This document shows positions 40,028 to 49,900 of a stretch of DNA of 64,000 nucleotides, piece after piece (position 1 is the stretch's first letter; each line of letters opens with the position of its first letter). A program made the translations under genes and the position numbers. The stretch spans positions 1-64,000 of the forward strand of contig JAMSLZ010000003.1 of assembly GCA_026027325.1 (NCBI GenBank), read 5' to 3'. The stretch is from Actinomucor elegans (lineage: Eukaryota; Mucoromycota; Mucoromycetes; Mucorales; Mucoraceae). Below the pieces are notes generated by a model. That model saw only the letters and a program-made list of their open reading frames with translations, was not told the origin of the DNA and did no database searches.

Positions 40028-41374
40028 TTATATGGCAGGAGTAGCAGCAAACCAAGCATCACCTGGATCTGGATCATGAACAAGTGTGGCAAGAGGATGA
40101 CACAGCGTGTCAATCACATAGAGCAGTTCAAGAAGAGCAGGCCAGAAGGGAGGTGCACCAGCCGAGGCTTTAGTAGGCAAGCAATTGAGAGCATGATCAA
40201 TGGCATTGACATCCGGAGGAGTATCAGGCAGTTGAGAAAACAATCTTGGATCAATACCACGGCAGTCAAAGACAAAGTGGTCTCGAGAGAGCCGGGAGCC
40301 AGAGAAACAGGGACACAGTTCATCACGGTTGGTGAACCTACCAAGACGCCATCGAACCAACCGACTACGTGCAGTGCGAGACATTGGGAGATACAAGATT
40401 GGATCAGGCCGAGAAGTACATGGTCGACAAGCACGCAAGAGAACAGATCTACCAGATGTAGCAGCAGCAGCCATTTGGTCATCAAACAAGTTTTGCCAGT
40501 ATTGTGAAAACCAAGAGCGGAGACGCGAGACTGTTGGAACCGGGTTAGGGAGTGCGAGGTACATGGGATTGCATTTTAGAAGCTTTTCCAGCCGAGTATA
40601 TGGGATACCAGAATCACCTGAATTCAGCATGGACACCAGGCAGTCATCAGGAAGCCACTGAGAGCGCAAAGCATACTTGGTCACAAGAACATTGTAGCGG
40701 TGCTTCATCGAAGGGATACAAGTCAGATGCTTTGCAACATTGAACCAGCGAGAGCCAACGAACATACCAACAAGACGATTCTGGAGCTGATCCAGGGCAG
40801 TAAAGTCAGTAGCGGACAGTCGAGAGATGGCAAGCCCATATTCGAACTTGGGTCTAATAAAGGCAGTATACAACCGAGCACAGAGCAACAGAGAAAAGCC
40901 ATTCCGGTTCACACCGACAGAGTTCAAGAGAGCCATGGTCTTGATAGCACCACCAGATCGTTTTGCCAGAATACCGGGACCAAAGAGACCTTTCTTGTTG
41001 AAGGGCATGCCAAGATAAGTGAACTCATCAACAGATGGTAGAGCAACCCCGTAAAGAGTCAATCTAAAATTTGTTGAAGTGGAAGATGTCACGGAAGGAG
41101 CGTTTAGAACAGCACACTTGGTAGGATTCCAGCGGTAACCAAGAGACTTTGAATGATCAGCAGCCAAATCAAGCATTTCTTGCACCTCATGTTTCGAGCC
41201 AAAGATTGCCACATCATCAGCAAACAAGAGGCAGTTGACAGGAACAGAACTTATAGTACCAGGTGGAGACACTTTACTTGCAGTGGAAGAAGCAGTTGAG
41301 CGCAGTAGACCAGGCAGAGAGTTAATGTACAAGGAGTACAGGTGTGGACTTAACACCGAGCCTTGGAGAACCCC
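40028..41374 (-). pseudogene. LINE-A ORF2, C-terminal fragment (A6)
   Basis: About 448 residues remain, from P-G-V-L-Q-G-S-V-L-S-P in the RT through F-A-D-D to the normal stop. It is truncated at the 5' side exactly where the next element's tRNA-like end begins. This is typical 5' truncation by incomplete reverse transcription, or later recombination at that junction. Confidence 0.9.
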
Positions 41375-41851
41375 GGGGATGTAGCTCAGTTTAAAGATTT
41401 TGTTTATTGATAGTATTCTATACGCATTCGCTCTATGGAGCATTTAGTTGCAATACCAGGAGCAAAGCAGCAAAAAGTCTATATTATAGGTTGTACAATA
41501 AATCCTAAGCTCCTAATGGAGGTTTAGACCAAACTATAAAAAGACAACAAAAAACTACGGGAAAGAAAAGAAGAACATAAAAAAGATGAAAGATGAGAAG
41601 CAGCAGAAGATTGGGGGTGGGAACTGTTCACATGGGGAACACCTCGACAGACACACCGCAGCCAAACCAAAAGACATACACCAACATCCGGGAATCCACA
41701 AAAAAAGCAAGAAAAAAAGGAGAGAACAAGAAGCAAAAGCAAACAGCGTTGGAAAGGGTACTAGGACCAGAAGAAAAGAAAGATCAAGAGAGAGAGGGAG
41801 AGAGAAAAAGGAAAACGACTAAAGCGGCAAGCAAGAGAAAAAACGGGGGAA

Positions 41852-42174
41852 TTACTCGGTCATCATCTCCGCTTCTTCCACTTGAGAGATAGTCGGAGAG
41901 GGGACGCGAGACAACAGAGACGCAGTTTCCTTGTCATGATGAAGGAGATAGCTTAGGTAGCACAAGCGCTGTTTCCTTGCTAACCTCTTTTCATCAGAGG
42001 GTGGACTTGAGGAGGAGCTGGTGGGACCAGGAGGAGAAGAAGCAGAGCGGGCAGCGAGTTCTTCAGCCAAAATGGAATCGAATTGCTTTTGGTTTATTCG
42101 CTCTTTTTCAAGAAACGAACGAGCAACAGAGACACGAAGAGGACGACGGACAAACGAGACAGCACGGAGACAAC
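41852..42174 (-). CDS. C1 ORF1, C-terminal part
   Basis: The last about 107 residues of the C-family ORF1, after the RCD-2 insertion. They start C-L-R-A-V-S-F-V-R-R-P-L, which aligns with the LINE-A ORF1 sequence following its conserved core, and pass through a Ser/Pro-rich stretch to the stop at 41852. Joining across RCD-2, minus one GAA, keeps the frame (E-N-L-R then C-L-R-A). Confidence 0.83.
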
Positions 42175-42177
42175 GAA

Positions 42178-42398
42178 GAAGAACATTTAGTATTACAGAA
42201 ATATGTTCAAAATAGTACAATATATAAAAAAATTAGGAAATAATAGATTTTTTTGAATACAAATAATAATATAAATAAATTTTATTCTAAAATAGAACAA
42301 GTAACCAACATTTTATTTATGGATAAAAAGGCAACATTATATTTATGCCTTGATTTTTTAGGAAAGTTAAAAATATTAAGTAGTTGTAAATGTTTATC
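42178..42398 (+). repeat. RCD-2 left direct terminal repeat
   Basis: 221 bp, identical by eye to the right repeat. It is only distantly similar to the RCD-1/3 repeats, sharing the string GCAACATTATATTTATG and the encoded H-K-Y-N peptide. Confidence 0.88.
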
Positions 42399-42531
42399 TT
42401 GTCCTATTTTTAGACTTCCATTGCGTTTAATCACATTGAGAAATCTAAAAACAACTTCCTTGGCATCTAATTCTTGGCATGATATTTTGGAAAATATAAA
42501 AGTATCTATAATATTTGAGAATTATTTTTAA
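42292..42531 (-). CDS. RCD-2 small minus-strand ORF, start unknown
   Basis: Seventy-nine codons run from just after a TAA near 42533 to the stop at 42292, with no ATG. It is divergent from the Rep-like gene. The C-terminal half (G-Q-D-K-H-L-Q ... R-H-K-Y-N-V-A-F) aligns with frames in RCD-1 and RCD-3, whereas the surrounding DNA is diverged, so it may have been coding. The inner edge of the repeat cuts the frame at D-K-H-L; only the C-terminal part is duplicated in the right repeat. A non-ATG start, an upstream exon or a lost 5' part are all possible. No function recognised. Confidence 0.4.
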
Positions 42532-42553
42532 AATAACATCAATATTATATTTA

Positions 42554-42922
42554 ATGGAAAAAATCTATTATTATGCTGTGGTTTTAACTCTAAATCCTGA
42601 AAAAAAAGATGTCAAGAATAAATCATCCGAAATATTAAACAAGAAAATACTGCAATGGGTTGGAAATATAAAAAATATTGATAAAATTTTATATAGTGGT
42701 CCTTTCTATGATGTTGGTGAAAACAATACAAATATCCATGCCAATTTAGTGATAAAAACAATTTTAGATGATAACGAAAAAGTTAGAAATGAATATTTCA
42801 AATCCTGGTGTTTAAGAAAAGGATATGTTAGTATTAAAGAAATTTATAATTTTAAATCATGGTTAGATTATGCAAAAAGAAATCATAAGTTCTTGGAAAA
42901 TATAGAAAATATTAAAAATTGA
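42554..42922 (+). CDS. Rep/HUH-endonuclease-like small protein (RCD-2)
   Basis: This 122-residue protein has the order of motifs of a small replication-initiator nickase: a hydrophobic strand Y-Y-A-V-V-L-T-L-N-P (6-15), then I-H-A-N-L-V-I-K (61-68) where HUH proteins have the metal-binding His motif, then W-L-D-Y-A-K-R (103-109) where the catalytic Tyr and Lys would be. The match is imperfect: the second His of HUH is Asn, and Lys is two rather than three residues after Tyr. Assignment is therefore tentative. It precedes the transposase on the same strand; its TGA stop lies inside an AAAATTGA motif. A truncated homologue is in RCD-1. Confidence 0.55.
   Translation: MEKIYYYAVVLTLNPEKKDVKNKSSEILNKKILQWVGNIKNIDKILYSGPFYDVGENNTNIHANLVIKTILDDNEKVRNEYFKSWCLRKGYVSIKEIYNFKSWLDYAKRNHKFLENIENIKN
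42915..42922 (+). promoter_or_regulatory. AAAATTGA motif overlapping Rep-like stop codon
   Basis: The final TGA of the Rep-like ORF is part of this octamer. A local tandem duplication of about 24 bp (GAAAATATTAAAAATTGAAT and flanks) repeats it at 42967-42974, nearer the transposase ATG. Confidence 0.4.
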
Positions 42923-42966
42923 ATTTTCATATATAAATAAAAGTTTATTAAATATAGAAAATATTA

Positions 42967-42974
42967 AAAATTGA
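42967..42974 (+). promoter_or_regulatory. AAAATTGA motif upstream of RCD-2 transposase
   Basis: An exact octamer 38 nt before the ATG at 43013. Confidence 0.47.
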
Positions 42975-43012
42975 ATTTCTCTTTATATAAAAATACATCA
43001 TTTTATTTGTTT

Positions 43013-44449
43013 ATGAACACTCATATAGACTTATTAATTGAAAATGAATACAGAAATATTTACAATAGGTATTGGAAATTTATGAAAAATGAATATATAT
43101 ATAAAGTTGAATTGAAATATCATAGATCTAAAATAACGAGTATACCAAATATTGATAGAATTAAAAAAAATATATATATTAAATTAGGAAGTATTGCTCC
43201 ATTTGTATTTTTGACAGATTTATGTAACAATATAAAACTACCAGGTCCATATATAACAGCAGATAAAGTATTGATATTATTAGAACATTTATTAAATGGA
43301 AAATCTATAAATGAAATGGAAATGTATATTCCATCTACTAGTTTTTATAAATTATATCAATCATTATATATAAATAATTATGATTTATTGGAAAAATGGA
43401 TAAATAATAAATTAGAAAAATGTTTTTCTACACATACATTGAGATTACTTTGTGCTAAGAAATTTAATCCAATGATGTTAGATAATGTAACATTACTAAT
43501 TGATGGTCACCATAATCGTATAACATATCAAGATATTAATCTAGATAAAAAAGAGTTATTCTCGTATAAATTAAAAAGAAATGGATTAAATACACAATTT
43601 ATTATAGATATTAATAGAATATGTGTTTATATATCTGATTCCTTACCTTGTAGAAATAATACTGATGATAAAATGCTTTTAGACATAAATATCAATAAGT
43701 TTTATAATGAAATAGATTGTATATGTTTTGATGGATTATATGAAAACACAGTAAAAGAATTTATAGAAAAATTTAGTAATATTGGATTTAATATATCCTT
43801 GAAAAATTTTTGCTATCCTATAAAAAAAGATAAAGGAGTTGAATTAACCATAGATGAAAAAAAATTCAATGAAGAATTAGGTGGATTAAGGTCAAAAATA
43901 GAAAAATATTTTGCAGAATTAGGTAGTATTTTTAAAAGATTTAGTGGACAAAATAAGATTAGAATAACAGATAATAAGACATATAATATACAGCTAAAAT
44001 TAGCAATAGTATTACTGAACATAAAATATTTTACAGAGTTATTTGGAATTGAAGAAAATGCCCATTACAACAAATGGCTAAATGATAATTTTGATTATTA
44101 TTATAAAAATAATATTGAAATGAATAAAGAAGTAACATTAAAAACACAATATAAAATAGAAAATATCGTTGATATAAAATCATTACAAAATCAATTTTTA
44201 AATAATTTAAATATAAATGAAGTGAATATAGATATTATGGATCAAATGGAGGAAGATATCACTAGTAATAATGATCAAAATATATATGAAATACAATATA
44301 TAATTAAACACAAAAAAGTAAAGAACTTATATGAATATTTTGTAAAATGGAAAAAGTATGGTAAAGAACATAATTCATGGGTAAAAGAAAAAGATTTTAC
44401 ATCACATGATACTATTTTGAATTATTGGAAATCAATAGAAAATAATTAA
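43013..44449 (+). CDS. Chromodomain-fused Harbinger/IS5-like DDE transposase (RCD-2)
   Basis: This 478-residue protein is read from the first ATG after AAAATTGA. The N-terminal about 150 residues are helical and probably bind DNA. Catalytic residues are proposed as Asp164 (L-L-I-D-G-H-H), Asp240 (C-F-D-G-L-Y) and Glu297 (L-R-S-K-I-E-K-Y-F), a spacing and context like the DDE_Tnp_4 group of PIF/Harbinger and IS5. Residues 424-473 form a chromodomain (I-Y-E-I-Q-Y-I-I-K-H-K ... Y-F-V-K-W-K-K-Y ... N-S-W). The 3-bp target duplications fit a Harbinger-type enzyme. A chromodomain on such a transposase could direct insertion to marked chromatin, as in chromoviruses; I know of no described example. 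The gene is intact. Confidence 0.83.
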   Translation: MNTHIDLLIENEYRNIYNRYWKFMKNEYIYKVELKYHRSKITSIPNIDRIKKNIYIKLGSIAPFVFLTDLCNNIKLPGPYITADKVLILLEHLLNGKSINEMEMYIPSTSFYKLYQSLYINNYDLLEKWINNKLEKCFSTHTLRLLCAKKFNPMMLDNVTLLIDGHHNRITYQDINLDKKELFSYKLKRNGLNTQFIIDINRICVYISDSLPCRNNTDDKMLLDININKFYNEIDCICFDGLYENTVKEFIEKFSNIGFNISLKNFCYPIKKDKGVELTIDEKKFNEELGGLRSKIEKYFAELGSIFKRFSGQNKIRITDNKTYNIQLKLAIVLLNIKYFTELFGIEENAHYNKWLNDNFDYYYKNNIEMNKEVTLKTQYKIENIVDIKSLQNQFLNNLNINEVNIDIMDQMEEDITSNNDQNIYEIQYIIKHKKVKNLYEYFVKWKKYGKEHNSWVKEKDFTSHDTILNYWKSIENN

Positions 44450-44460
44450 TCAATTAATAA

Positions 44461-44681
44461 GAAGAACATTTAGTATTACAGAAATATGTTCAAAATAGTA
44501 CAATATATAAAAAAATTAGGAAATAATAGATTTTTTTGAATACAAATAATAATATAAATAAATTTTATTCTAAAATAGAACAAGTAACCAACATTTTATT
44601 TATGGATAAAAAGGCAACATTATATTTATGCCTTGATTTTTTAGGAAAGTTAAAAATATTAAGTAGTTGTAAATGTTTATC
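44461..44681 (+). repeat. RCD-2 right direct terminal repeat
   Basis: 221 bp, a direct copy of 42178-42398, ending TAAATGTTTATC before the GAA duplication. Confidence 0.88.
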
Positions 44682-45744
44682 GAAGGTTTTCAACCTCGCG
44701 AGCCTTTTGGACTCGCAAGTCACCAGAAAGAGAAGCAAACTTGGGATCCTTGAGGTTGGCAGGGTCGTAAGGATCAAAATCCAGGCAAGGGGAACCACCA
44801 CGGCCATTGGCATGCATAGCTGTAGTAAATTCAAGTGTATAGTCGTTATGCAACAGGAACGAAACAACACGACTTGTAGGATATTGTATATCCAGAATGC
44901 GAGAGTTGTTCAAGCCAATGGCCTGAAGGGACTGACGCAGTTCTTTCAACGGACGGCGAACAGAGGTAGAGTAGTACACAAACTGATATCCTGGAGGGAT
45001 ACCAGTGTTAGGGCCAAAGAGGCGAGCAATTTTGGCGGCAGCACGGCGAGGTGGTGGAAGCAAAGTCTTCTTTTTTGGTTTCTTGCTGCACACATTGGTG
45101 GCAGCAACAGAAGCATAGCTAGCTGTTGACTTACCAACAACAGCAGCACCAGAAGAAGGAAGAGGAAGAGCAACAGCCTTGGCGGTGATTTTAGCATTTT
45201 TAGGGGCCAAAAGAGAGGCAACTTGAGCTTCGAGAGCTCGGCGAGCAGATTCAGATTCTGCAAGAGCCTTTTGCAGTCGAAAGATTTCGCTATAAGCGTC
45301 TTCAAGTCGACTCAAACGCTGATTGACCTCTTGCATGAATGGTTGTAATGCTGATTGATCAACAATACCGGTCATTTTGGTGGTAGTGGGAGCAGTAGCT
45401 GGTGAAAAATCCAAACTGAAGGCTGGTGGTGTCTGTAGTTTGGTTGGCTTGAGGTGTGAGTAGCTGGTCGACGTTTTTTTAAGTGAAAATAAATCGGCTT
45501 GAAAAAGAGGTGGTGAAAGCGATGAAAACTGCCTTTTAACACCCAATGAAAAAAATTCAGCGTGCTTTTGGGGCGGAGAGGAAGGTTCTGACAAAGTTTG
45601 AACTTGATCGGAAGAGATGATGTTGCGATCTTGCTTCGTAATGTTTTCACAATGGAGAGATGGCGAAATCGGACAAATGTGTTCAGAATTTGACGAGATT
45701 TTGTCAGATGAAGGAGATGAAGACACAGAAATGTTGGCCAGCAC
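44682..45744 (-). CDS. C1 ORF1, N-terminal and central part
   Basis: About 354 residues from ATG 45744 to the RCD-2 insertion. An N-terminal Ser/Pro-rich extension of about 120 residues precedes a second Met (M-T-G-I-V-D-Q) that aligns with the start of LINE-A ORF1, so translation may start at either. A coiled coil follows (L-S-R-L-E-D ... A-L-E-A-Q-V), then the basic linker K-K-P-K-K-K and the conserved core G-Y-Q-F-V-Y-Y and D-F-D-P-Y-D-P-A-N-L. With its C-terminal part the protein is about 461 residues. As a nucleic-acid-binding ORF1 it could package its own RNA for copying by LINE-A ORF2; that is inference. Confidence 0.83.
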
Positions 45745-45856
45745 TGTTTTGATAGATTGGTTATTAGTTTTGCTGAGGTTAGTCGTGTTTAAACTGCTTA
45801 AAAAAATTTTTTCACTACAACAAGTGTAAAAAAATTTGGTTAGCGGAAGAAGAGTC

Positions 45857-46258
45857 GGGGATGTAGCTCAGTTTAAAGATTATATTTTATTAATAAGTAG
45901 TTATATGGGCAAACTCTATAGAGCAACTAGCCTAACTATATGAAAAGTGTTTAAAGTAAACATAGAAAAAAGTATAAAAAACCCTGAGACCCACAAGGGA
46001 GAAAAAGGTTGAAGACAAGTTAGAGAACCAGTAGACTATTGCAGCTCTGAGTGATCCAAAAGGCAAGCCAACAGCTGGGAACTTTGATAATCACTTACCA
46101 CCGTGGCTGCGCAGTTGAAAGACAAACAGGCTGGTTCATCAATAGAACAGAGCAAAAGAGAGGCTCAAATAAACCAAGAAGGGGTTTATATGGCAGGAGT
46201 AGCAGCAAACCAAGCATCACCTGGATCTGGATCATGAACAAGTGTGGCAAGAGGATGA
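45857..46258 (-). mobile_element. LINE-A copy A7, 402-bp 3' fragment
   Basis: 3' UTR plus the last about 20 codons of ORF2. It breaks at AAGAGGATGA, where the next copy's GGGGATG begins; both sides share GGATG. Confidence 0.88.
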
Positions 46259-46659
46259 GGGGATGTAGCTCAGTTTAAAGATTATATTTTATTAATAAGT
46301 AGTTATATGGGCAAACTCTATAGAGCATCTAGCCTAACTATATGAAAAGTGTTTAAAATAAACATAGAAAAAAGTATAAAAAACCCTGAGACCCACAAGG
46401 GAGAAAAAGGTTGAAGACAAGAGAGAGAACCAGTAGATTATTACAGCTCTGAGTGATCCAAAAGGCAGGCCAACAGCTGGGAACTTTGATAATCACTTAC
46501 CACCGTGGCTGCGCAGTTGAAAGACAAACAGGCTGGTTCATCAATAGAACAGAGAGAAAGAGAGGCGCAATAAACCAAGGAGAGGTTTATGTGGTCGGAG
46601 TGGCAGCAAACCAAGCATCACCTGGATCCGGATCATGAACAAGTGTGGCAAGAGGATGA
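46259..46659 (-). mobile_element. LINE-A copy A8, 401-bp 3' fragment
   Basis: It has the same extent and breakpoint as A7 and is almost identical to the first 401 bp of A9 (46660-47060). This points to a tandem duplication of a 3' unit rather than independent truncation. Confidence 0.88.
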
Positions 46660-46987
46660 GGGGATGTAGCTCAGTTTAAAGATTATATTTTATTAATAAG
46701 TAGTTATATGGGCAAACTCTATAGAGCATCTAGCCTAACTATATGAAAAGTGTTTAAAATAAACATAGAAAAAAGTATAAAAAACCCTGAGACCCACAAG
46801 GGAGAAAAAGGTTGAAGACAAGAGAGAGAACCAGTAGATTATTACAGCTCTGAGTGATCCAAAAGGCAGGCCAACAGCTGGGAACTTTGATAATCACTTA
46901 CCACCGTGGCTGCGCAGTTGAAAGACAAACAGGCTGGTTCATCAATAGAACAGAGAGAAAGAGAGGCGCAATAAACCAAGGAGAGGT

Positions 46988-49900
46988 TTATGTGGTCGGA
47001 GTGGCAGCAAACCAAGCATCACCTGGATCCGGATCATGAACAAGTGTGGCAAGAGGATGACACAGCGTGTCAATCACATAGAGTAGTTCAAGAAGAGCAG
47101 GCCAGAAAGGAGGTGGACCAGCAGAGGCTTTGGTAGGCAAGCAATTGAGAGCATGATCAATGGCATTGACATCCGGAGGAGTATCAGGCAGTTGAGAAAA
47201 CAAGCTTGGATCAATACCTCGGCAGTCAAACACAAAATGGTCTCGAGAGAGTCGGGAACCAGAGAAACAGGGACACAGTTCATCACGGTTGGTGAACCTA
47301 CCAAGACGCCATCGAACCAACCGACTACGTGCAGTGCGAGACATTGGGAGATACAAGATTGGATCAGGCCGAGAAGTACATGGTCGACAAGCACGCAGGA
47401 GAACAGATCTACCAGATGTAGCAGCAGCAGCCATTTGGTCATCAAACAAGTTTTGCCAGTACTGTGAAAACCAAGAGCGGAGACGCGAGACTGTTGGAAC
47501 CGGATTAGGGAGCGCAAGGTACATGGAATTGCATTTTAAAAGCTTTTCCAGCCGAGTATACGGGATACCAGAATCACCTGAATTCAGCATGGACACCAGG
47601 CAGTCATCAGGAAGCCACTGAGAACGCAAAGCATACTTGGTCACAAGAACATTGTAGCGGTGCTTCATCGAAGGGATACAAGTCAGATGCTTTGCAACAT
47701 TGAACCAGCGAGAGCCAACGAACATACCAACAAGACGATTCTGGAGCTGATCCAGGGCAGTAAAGTCAGTAGCGGACAGTCGAGAGATGGCAAGCCCATA
47801 TTCGAACTTGGGTCGAATAAAGGCTGTATACAACCGAGCACAGAGTAACAGAGAAAAGCCATTCCGGTTCACACCGACAGAGTTCAAGAGAGCCATGGTC
47901 TTGATAGCACCACCAGATCGTTTTGCCAGAATACCGGGACCAAAGAGACCTTTCTTGCTAAAGGGCATGCCAAGATAAGTGAACTCATCAACAGATGGTA
48001 GAGCAACCCCGTAAAGAGTCAATCTAAAATTTGTTGAAGTGGAAGATGTCACGGAAGGAGCGTTTAGAACAGCACACTTGGTAGGATTCCAGCGGTAACC
48101 GAGAGATTTTGAATGGTCAGCAGCCAAATCAAGCATTTCTTGCACCTCATATTTCGAGCCAAAGATTGCCACATCATCAGCAAACAAGAGGCAGTTGACA
48201 GGAACATAGCTCATGGTACCAGGTGGAGACACTTTACTTGCAGTAGCAGAGGCAGTTGAGCGCAGTAAACCAGGCAGAGAGTTAATGTACAAGGAGTACA
48301 GGTGTGGACTTAACACCGAGCCTTGGAGAACCCCAGTAGCAGGTGCAAATGCAGCCGAAGAATGGTTGTTGATCAATACTGAGATAGAAACATCGTCAAA
48401 CAAGTTGACTAGCAAACCAAGAACAGCACGAGGCAGAGAAGAGTTGGCAAGAGCATCCCAAATAACGCGTCGATCCACAGTATCATATGCAGCTTTGATA
48501 TCCAAGAAAGCCACCACAGGGTAGTGATGGTGGGCCAAGAAGTAGTCATGCATCAAGTCATGCAAGCAGAGGGCTTGATCCAGAGGACTACGCTGAGGAC
48601 GGAAACCACCTTGTGCAAGATCCAAAGCCGGAGAGTGCTCATACAGACATGAAGATAACGATATCTCAAAGAGTTTTCGCATAACAGAGGTCAAGGAGAT
48701 GGGTCTATAGTTCGCTGGATCATCTGCATCACCTTTCTTGAAGATCGGAAACACTTGAGCCTGACGCCAGATCGACGGTGTATAACTCCATTGGAAGCAT
48801 ACCAGAAACAGCAGAGAGAGTACAGGAGCCAGAAGTTCAGCAACAGCTTTGAGCATTTCAGCCTTGATATGATCCGGACCAGGAGCTTTGCGATTTGGAA
48901 GCTTCTTGATGTGAAAGACCAATTCCTCCACGGAGAACAAGCTATCGGCAACCTCATCATCAACCATGTATGGTGTTTCAAGAGCAAAGTCAGAATCAAA
49001 AGAAGGTCGAGAAGCAGTAACCAACAGAGAACCATCATATACGGAAGCCAAGTGACTAGCCATTGTATCCACAGAGGCTTGGGGACCATCTGGGTGGCTA
49101 TAGGTAGCAGTAGATTCTTTGCGACGCTTGAGACGAGCCATGGTTGCAGTAGCTTTGGTGAAATCCTTTTCCAGAGAAGCACAAAAGTTTTTCCAGGATA
49201 ACCTTTTGGCAGCAGCAACAGCACGACGAAACGACTTGTGGGCTTGTAGATGGAGATGCCAGTAATAAGCCTTGTCAACACCAAACGAATGACGCCAACG
49301 GCAATAGAGACGATCGCGTTCTCGAGCAGCAGCTTCCAGATCAGCTGTCCAGTACTTCTTCCAATGACCAGGACGGGGAGCCTTAGACCCAATGGATGCA
49401 TCCATAGCCTGATAGAGACACTCATTCAGAGATGCATTGAGTGAATCTATAGGTGGACGAGCATCCGGAGGAGAACCAACCAGACCAGCAAGAATATCCT
49501 TCAAAGGAGCAACCAGACACCGAAACCGAGTATGGAACAGAGCCAAAGGCTCAGACTCAGCCAGCCGACTGAGGTTCCATGTCCTACGAGGAGCCAGCAC
49601 CGAAGAGTCACCTACACCAGAAGAGCCACCAGAAACAGCAATGTACTCGAACCCCAACTGAAGCAAACGATGATCAGAGCCCAAAGAGAGATCAGTAGCA
49701 ACAGAAAGAGAAGGAGACACCATACCAGAACCTCCAATGTTGGTCAAGAACAAGTCAATGATACTGCTCGCCACAGCACCATTTCTGAAGGTACAGTATG
49801 TATCAATACCATACGCCAAGGAAGAGTTCAACACTGAGAGATTGCGTTCTTCAATCCAAGGAAGCAGAGCTAGACCACGAGGATTTGTTGCAGAATCACC

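Larger units (their letters stand above)
37456..41374 (-). mobile_element. LINE-A copy A6, 5'-truncated, with RCD-1 in its 3' UTR
   Basis: The tRNA-like terminus is at 37456. RCD-1 (37564-39803) is inserted in the 3' UTR with a 3-bp duplication ATA. The copy ends inside the RT domain at 41374, where the C1 3' terminus begins. It is nearly identical to the corresponding part of A5, suggesting duplication or a very recent common source. Confidence 0.9.
42178..44681 (+). mobile_element. RCD-2: Rep-like plus chromodomain-DDE transposon, intact
   Basis: This 2504-bp AT-rich element sits in C1 ORF1 with a 3-bp duplication GAA (42175-42177 and 44682-44684); the empty site can be read from the ORF1 frame. 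It has 221-bp direct repeats at both ends. The left edge GAAGAACATTTAG and the inverted right edge GATAAACATTTAC match at 10 of 13 positions. It encodes a Rep/HUH-like protein and a 478-residue DDE transposase with chromodomain, both on the plus strand, plus a small minus-strand frame running into the left repeat. It is the most complete member of its kind here. Confidence 0.87.
41375..45856 (-). mobile_element. C1: ORF1-only non-autonomous LINE, interrupted by RCD-2
   Basis: After removing RCD-2 the element is about 1975 bp. It has a 5' end starting GACTCTTCTTCCGC (minus strand), one long ORF1 and a 3' UTR of about 475 nt ending in the same GGGGATGTAGCTCAGTTTAA terminus as LINE-A. There is no ORF2 between the ORF1 stop and the 3' end. 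Copy C2 (56197-56909) shows the same junction, so this is a family, not a single deletion. The 3' UTR is purine-rich on the plus strand and codes for nothing credible. Confidence 0.85.

Noticed and set aside
41586..41892. Overlapping Lys/Arg-rich plus-strand ORFs in the C1 3' UTR (and 56408-56714 in C2)
   Set aside because: They are low-complexity purine-rich sequence antisense to the element and partly to its ORF1, identical in recent copies, with no homology or start signal.
44536..45129. 197-residue plus-strand ORF spanning the RCD-2 right repeat and C1 ORF1
   Set aside because: It crosses an insertion boundary and is antisense to a real ORF1, so it is an artefact frame. The same holds for 42253-42531 and for the 82- to 148-residue plus-strand frames along LINE-A ORF2.
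46259..47060. CRISPR-like or satellite array
   Set aside because: The units are whole 401-bp LINE 3' ends without spacers and only a few in number.
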